Source: Paludibacteraceae bacterium
GTDB lineage: Bacteria > Bacteroidota > Bacteroidia > Bacteroidales > Paludibacteraceae
Length of the DNA stretch: 64,000 nucleotides
Direction: 5' to 3'
Assembly (NCBI GenBank): GCA_024400115.1
Contig: JAKSNF010000014.1
Coordinates: 1-64,000, forward strand
Shown here: piece after piece, positions 60,394 to 64,000 of the stretch
How the letters are laid out: the number at the start of each line of letters is the position of its first letter
Numbering within the stretch: position 1 is the stretch's first letter
Translations under genes and position numbers: made by a program
The notes under the pieces: generated by a model
Seen by the model: the letters and a program-made list of their open reading frames with translations, nothing else
The model's database searches: none
Told to the model about the DNA's origin: nothing

Positions 60394-61470
60394 TTATTTA
60401 ATAACGTGATAAAATCCTCCGGGAATAGCCCGAACATACCCCATCATCTCCAAGAGGGTCAATTGGGCTACAATATCTTGGTACGAACTATCAACATCCA
60501 TTGCTAATTGATTAATATGTATATCTTCATCTTTTCCGCGTAGATGCTGCAACAAAACAATAGCCAACGGATCTATTCCTTCCTCCAATTCAGCCATTGC
60601 AAGTTGCACACCGGAAACTTTAGTATCCCACATCATTGCATTAATCAAATCATCCGCATTCTCAATGAGCGCCGCCTTTTGATCTCGTATGAGGTGGTTA
60701 CATCCTTGAGAATTGATATCCTCCGGTCTGCCAGGGAAGGCAAAGACTGAACGGTTATAATCAAACGCATTACTCGCCGTTATGAGCGAACCGCCCCGAG
60801 CCTTAGACTCCACCACCACCGTGGCATCTGATAAGGCTGCTATAATCCGGTCACGCTCAACAAAGTGAAAACCTTCCGGCTCTGTCTCAGACGGGTATTC
60901 AGTCACCAATCCACCATTTTTCAACGCTTCTACAGCCACTTGTCTATTGGGCAAGGGATAAATCCGATCCAAACCATGCCCCGGAACAATAATCGTAGGA
61001 AGTCCAGCCTCCAAAGCTGCTTTATGCGCCGCCACATCAATGCCATAAGCCAAACCTGACACGATTGTCAAATTATCAACCTTATGACTGAGGTCTAACA
61101 CCAGTTTGCGTGTCAAATCTTTTCCTCGTTCGCTTGCTCCACGTGTACCTACTATGGATAGAAACTTACCCTCATTGAGGTTTATTTTTCCTTTGACATA
61201 AAGGACTAAAGGAGCATCCGCACATTCGCGCAATCGAAAAGGATAATTATCATCCCGAAGGGTAATCACCTCTATCCCATGCTTGTGAATAAACGCCACT
61301 TCCTTCTTTGCCCTATCCAAAGCCTCTTGCATTCCCTCCTCACGAAGACTATTCCACGCTGACTCAATAGACTCATAGTGATTCCAAATCTCTCTTTGAA
61401 TAGGGAGACGATTACGAAGCAGAGTGGTAAATGCTATCCAATATGTCAGTTCACTATCACTCATCAGCAC
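60394..61470 (-). CDS. dprA: DNA processing protein DprA/Smf
   Basis: The 358-aa product has the DprA Rossmann core: SIVGTRGASERGKDLTR, VSGLAYGIDVAAHKAALEAGLPTIIVPGHGLDRIYP, FHFVERDRIIAALSDATVVVESKARGGSLITASNAFD and FAFPGRPEDINSQGCNHLI. N-terminal residues 1-70 are the SAM-like extension, and the C-terminal winged helix (DSSYQDIVAQLTLLEMMGYVRAIPGG) is present. It loads RecA on single-stranded DNA in natural transformation, or a related role. It overlaps upp by 7 bp. Confidence 0.93.
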   Translation of the reverse strand: MLMSDSELTYWIAFTTLLRNRLPIQREIWNHYESIESAWNSLREEGMQEALDRAKKEVAFIHKHGIEVITLRDDNYPFRLRECADAPLVLYVKGKINLNEGKFLSIVGTRGASERGKDLTRKLVLDLSHKVDNLTIVSGLAYGIDVAAHKAALEAGLPTIIVPGHGLDRIYPLPNRQVAVEALKNGGLVTEYPSETEPEGFHFVERDRIIAALSDATVVVESKARGGSLITASNAFDYNRSVFAFPGRPEDINSQGCNHLIRDQKAALIENADDLINAMMWDTKVSGVQLAMAELEEGIDPLAIVLLQHLRGKDEDIHINQLAMDVDSSYQDIVAQLTLLEMMGYVRAIPGGFYHVIK

Positions 61471-62123
61471 TTCTCACCATAACATAAATCACCGGCATCT
61501 CCTAAACCCGGCAAAATATACTGATGACTATTTAGTTGTCTATCCATAGACGCGCAATAAACATCTATTTCATTATTAGGCATCCATTGCTTGAGAGCCT
61601 CAATAGCTTCCGGTGCTGCCACCAAACAAGCCAACATAATGCGCTTGGGCGTACCATTCTTTTTCAACGACTCTATTGCAGCGAACATGCTACCACCTGT
61701 AGCCAACATCGGATCAACAATCAACAACACTTTATCATCTAAACGCGGTGCTGCTTTGTAAGAGCACTGAATCTCCACTTTGGTCTTAGCCTCATCTTCA
61801 TAGACGCGTTGGGCGGAAATGAAAGCACAATCGGCTTTATCAAAGCAGTCTAAGAAACCTTCAAAAAAAGGAAGACCAGCACGAAGCACTGTTCCCAAAA
61901 CGACTTCATCTTGCAATGTATTCATCTGCATAGACTCCAACGGAGTGACAACCTCTTGGGGAGTATATGTCAGCGTCTTGCTTATCTCATAAGCCATCAC
62001 GTGAGCCACTCGACGAAGGTTAGTACGAAAACGAGCACGATCCAACTGCAACTCCTTGTCGCGCAAGGCGCGAACGTACTCATTCATTAAACTGTTTTGT
62101 TCCGATAAATTAATTACTTTCAT
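61464..62123 (-). CDS. upp: Uracil phosphoribosyltransferase
   Basis: The 219-aa product has the PRPP motif LLIVDPMLATGGSMFAAIESLKK and the uracil-binding GLGDAGDLCYG at the C-terminus. It makes UMP from uracil and PRPP (pyrimidine salvage). The C-terminal Gly-rich loop and length fit Upp. Complementary to the PyrE on the same contig; this Upp keeps all PRPP residues. Confidence 0.93.
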   Translation of the reverse strand: MKVINLSEQNSLMNEYVRALRDKELQLDRARFRTNLRRVAHVMAYEISKTLTYTPQEVVTPLESMQMNTLQDEVVLGTVLRAGLPFFEGFLDCFDKADCAFISAQRVYEDEAKTKVEIQCSYKAAPRLDDKVLLIVDPMLATGGSMFAAIESLKKNGTPKRIMLACLVAAPEAIEALKQWMPNNEIDVYCASMDRQLNSHQYILPGLGDAGDLCYGEKC

Positions 62124-62134
62124 ATGATTTGTTT

Positions 62135-62980
62135 TTAATTCACTGAAAAATATTGCATTACCAAATCATTATACCCTTTCGAGACGGGAATAGCAGGTAC
62201 ACGCTCATCTGTAAAATCTACTACCACATCACAATCTTGTTTCCTGATAACACTGACTCTTCGAATATTGATAATGTACGACCGATGACATCTAACCAAC
62301 CCCTTATCACGGAAGCGCCACTCAATATTCTTCAAGGTATTGCGAATCATCAGCTTATCCAACTTAGCCCCATTAATATAATAAATGGTCACATAATTAT
62401 CCGCTGACTCAATATAATAAACCATTTCCGGCCGCACAGACAACTTCAACTCACCACGCTCATCGTAAAAATGATACATATCCGGCAAGGCTTTTTGATC
62501 TGATAGTCCGTTTAATCGCACCACTTCATTCTTCGCATTAACATAAGCAAAGCTTAAAAGCAAAATAGTATAAGGCATAAGGAGGGTAAAAGCTGTACCT
62601 AACAATATATCCTTAAATAAAACAAAGAACGTCCATTCATACTCTTTCGCCACATACCAGAAGACGAGCATCAGCATGAGTGAGAAAATAAGCGTAATCA
62701 CACTCACCTCTATAAATATCCAAAACGCATAAGCGACAATCGAGATCCCCCTCTTCTTGCCATAATAATGCATCAGCAAACGAGAAATACCTATCACGGC
62801 CATGAAAATGCCAACCACAATAGTTGTCCACAATAAATATTCCCAATCATTATTCACCAACACCCGAGAACGGAATGGCTCAAAAATAAGAATAAACAAC
62901 TCCAAATAGAGTGCCGTTCCGACAACCAACCACCAAGAATTGGTCTTAGAATAAAAATATGAGGGTATCTTATTTTTCAT
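62135..62980 (-). CDS. LytTR-family transcriptional regulator with membrane domain
   Basis: Start set at ATG 62980 (MKNKIPSYFYSKTNSWW); the 16-residue upstream frame contains the promoter. The 281-aa product has four membrane helices in residues about 18-145 (WWLVVGTALYLELFILIF, LLWTTIVVGIFMAVIGI, FWIFIEVSVITLIFSLMLMLVF, then TLLMPYTILLLSFAYV). Residues about 180-278 are the LytTR DNA-binding domain (YYIESADNYVTIYYIN, RNTLKNIEWRF, LVRCHRSYIINIRRVSVI, VPAIPVSKGYNDL). No kinase is beside it; it may be a one-component membrane regulator. It is divergent from the exonuclease. Confidence 0.88.
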   Translation of the reverse strand: MKNKIPSYFYSKTNSWWLVVGTALYLELFILIFEPFRSRVLVNNDWEYLLWTTIVVGIFMAVIGISRLLMHYYGKKRGISIVAYAFWIFIEVSVITLIFSLMLMLVFWYVAKEYEWTFFVLFKDILLGTAFTLLMPYTILLLSFAYVNAKNEVVRLNGLSDQKALPDMYHFYDERGELKLSVRPEMVYYIESADNYVTIYYINGAKLDKLMIRNTLKNIEWRFRDKGLVRCHRSYIINIRRVSVIRKQDCDVVVDFTDERVPAIPVSKGYNDLVMQYFSVN

Positions 62981-62997
62981 TTTTCGTATTTTGGCTG

Positions 62998-63028
62998 CAA
63001 AGATACAAAATAATTTGCATATATGCAA
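62998..63028 (-). promoter_or_regulatory. Promoter of the LytTR regulator gene
   Basis: Minus-strand -7 box TATCTTTG (62998-63005 as CAAAGATA) and -33 box TTGC in the palindrome (63025-63028), spacing about 20 bp. It shares TTTGCATATATGCAAA (63014-63029) with the divergent promoter. Confidence 0.75.
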
Positions 63029-63045
63029 AAAAAGTAGTACCTTTG
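63014..63045 (+). promoter_or_regulatory. Promoter of the exonuclease gene
   Basis: TTTG at 63014-63017 and TACCTTTG at 63038-63045, spaced 20 bp. The leader is about 20 bp to the ATG at 63070. Confidence 0.8.
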
Positions 63046-63069
63046 CGCGATTTTTTGAGAAAAAAGTAT

Positions 63070-63762
63070 ATGAAACCCAATCTTTTTATCCATAAAATAG
63101 CAAAAGAACTTATTCAAAGCATGCCTGTGGACCATTTTGAGGGGGAAGTTATTGTTGTCGATCAAACCGACCAGATTGCAGCGGCAATTGACTATCTCAA
63201 GCAGCAATCTCGGCTGGGTATTGATACTGAAGCGCGTCCCAGTTTTACGCGAGGCATTCACTATCCTACCGCCCTCGTACAAGTAGCTACTTTGGATCGT
63301 TGCTACCTCTTCCGCCTCACCCATGTTGGCTTGCCCAAAGAATTAGCCGATATCTTTGCTGACAACTCCATCTGCAAAGTCGGACTGGCATTCAAAGACG
63401 ATATTAATGGTTTGCGACGCAGACGCGATTTTATTCCTCGCAATTGTATTGATATTCAGTCCATCGCTCGTAAGTATGGTATCTTAGATATGGGTCTAGC
63501 TAAGATTTATGCAATTTGTTTTGGACGCAAAATCAGTAAGGCACAGCAACTAACCAATTGGGAGAACTCGCACCTCACGCCCGAACAGCAAGCATACGCC
63601 GCTACGGACGCTTGGGCGACGTTGCGTATTTACGAAGAACTGATAACTACCGAGCAACTGCCAAAGAAAGAAGCCGAGGCTCTTTATCGTGCCGAATTGG
63701 AAAAGATGCAGCAACATCAGCAAGAAGTCATTGCCGCGCGCGAAGCCGCTAGGTTAGTGTAG
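63070..63762 (+). CDS. 3'-5' exonuclease of the RNase D/DEDDy type
   Basis: Start at ATG 63070, downstream of the promoter, giving 230 aa. The DEDDy motifs are present: LGIDTEARPSFTRG (first Asp and Glu), CKVGLAFKDDINGL (second Asp) and the exo III motif AYAATDAWATLRIYE with Tyr and Asp. Such proteins trim structured RNA or act on single-stranded DNA. The C-terminal helix (EAEALYRAELEKMQQHQQE) is coiled-coil-like, and there is no HRDC domain, so it is shorter than RNase D. The next gene starts after 60 bp of filler. Confidence 0.87.
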   Translation: MKPNLFIHKIAKELIQSMPVDHFEGEVIVVDQTDQIAAAIDYLKQQSRLGIDTEARPSFTRGIHYPTALVQVATLDRCYLFRLTHVGLPKELADIFADNSICKVGLAFKDDINGLRRRRDFIPRNCIDIQSIARKYGILDMGLAKIYAICFGRKISKAQQLTNWENSHLTPEQQAYAATDAWATLRIYEELITTEQLPKKEAEALYRAELEKMQQHQQEVIAAREAARLV

Positions 63763-63763
63763 A

Positions 63764-63823
63764 GTTGAGAGTTTAGAGTGTAGAGTTTAGAGTAGCCGTC
63801 TATTTTAATAGTTTAGAGTGTAT
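63764..63823 (+). repeat. Interspersed filler repeat with AGTAGCCGTCT core, copy 3
   Basis: GTTGAGAGTTTAGAGTGTAG, then GAGTTTAGAGTAGCCGTCT (core at 63791-63801), then AATAGTTTAGAGTGT up to the next ATG. It has the same order of parts as the copy at 10797. Confidence 0.8.
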
Positions 63824-64000
63824 ATGACAACGATTGTATTAAAGCCAAAGAAGGAGGAAGCTATCCTTCGTTTTCACCCCTGGGTATTCTCGGGTGCTAT
63901 TCAAAAAATAATCCTTGACAAGAACAATCCTCATGCCGAGCCACAAGAAGGCGAATTGGTTAGAATAGTCGATTTCAACGAAAAAATATTAGGTGTTGGT
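63824..64000 (+). CDS. Class I SAM-dependent rRNA methyltransferase, RlmI-like (5' part only)
   Basis: The visible 59 codons run off the window end. They give MTTIVLKPKKEEAILRFHPWVFSGAI, then EPQEGELVRIVDFNEKILGVG, the PUA domain of the RlmI/YccW family that methylates C5 of 23S rRNA cytosine. The catalytic domain lies beyond the window. It starts right after the third copy of the AGTAGCCGTCT filler. Confidence 0.85.
   Translation, partial: MTTIVLKPKKEEAILRFHPWVFSGAIQKIILDKNNPHAEPQEGELVRIVDFNEKILGVG

Noticed and set aside
1..64000. tRNA genes, rRNA genes, insertion sequences, prophage or integrase genes
   Set aside because: None seen on reading both strands; the AAA ATPase and toxin-antitoxin pair are accessory but show no transposase or attachment site around them.

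Overview
The window is chromosomal DNA from a member of the Bacteroidales (Bacteroidetes), probably an uncultured gut or anaerobic-environment lineage. Evidence: many promoters of the phylum's own type (-7 box TAnnTTTG about 20 bp downstream of a TTTG/TTG -33 box), no Shine-Dalgarno sequences, secreted proteins with C-terminal tails of the type IX secretion (T9SS) kind, type B ribosomal protein L31, a DUF4271 protein beside hemD, and a glutamate-synthase-small-subunit fusion typical of the phylum. The genus cannot be named from the sequence alone.

Layout. 1-9.1 kb: cell-surface region with a 985-aa secreted beta-solenoid protein, a 47-aa peptide gene, a 240-aa secreted protein sharing a module with the 985-aa protein, a type II toxin-antitoxin pair, a 904-aa protein made of two tandem-repeat arrays with a T9SS tail, and a 400-aa outer-membrane barrel protein. 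9.2-10.8 kb: ribosomal operon rpsF-rpsR-rplI-rpmE2. 10.8-12.5 kb: a PnuC-like membrane protein and an RluA-type pseudouridine synthase. 25.4-12.5 kb (minus strand): a long, tightly packed housekeeping run: TPR/OmpA-like lipoprotein, small membrane protein, mutL, metallophosphatase, acpP, fabF, asd, U32 peptidase, DUF4271, hemD, rnpA, yidD, trmD, CotH-like protein. 25.5-32.4 kb (plus): lipoprotein, pyrE, SRPBCC protein, psd, deoC, NfnAB/GltD-like fusion, xseA. 32.4-34.5 kb: a probable structured non-coding RNA with its own promoter and terminator, an AAA ATPase and a 40-codon ORF. 34.7-45.5 kb: an accessory ten-gene cassette, AT-rich in its second half, described below. 45.5-46.2 kb: a gene-free stretch with 33-bp and 11-bp repeats. 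46.2-64 kb: housekeeping genes (SDR, gpmI, tig, mpl, dCMP deaminase, ctp protease, pepD, ansA, response regulator, parC, folB, dprA, upp, LytTR regulator, 3'-5' exonuclease, start of an rlmI-like methyltransferase).

The most unusual locus is the 34.7-45.5 kb cassette: DegT aminotransferase, WbqC protein, second aminotransferase-like protein, ATP-grasp enzyme, opine-type dehydrogenase, sugar-transfer-type ATP-grasp, SDR, aldo/keto reductase, a 621-aa cobalamin-dependent mutase resembling fused glutamate mutase S and E subunits, and a GT2 glycosyltransferase. This combination suggests a pathway that makes a rearranged amino-acid or amino-sugar building block, ligates it and transfers it to a surface glycan. 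That is inference from family membership and gene order. Arrays of 11-bp GTGTC-containing tandem repeats lie on both sides of the cassette.

A second theme is interspersed simple-sequence filler. Short degenerate repeats (CTCTAAACT, CTAACCACT, CCCCTCTA, TTATGAATT, and the AAGACCG family) occupy many intergenic gaps and also appear in frame inside genes such as the NfnAB-like fusion, xseA, a DegT gene and the 3' end of the CotH-like gene.
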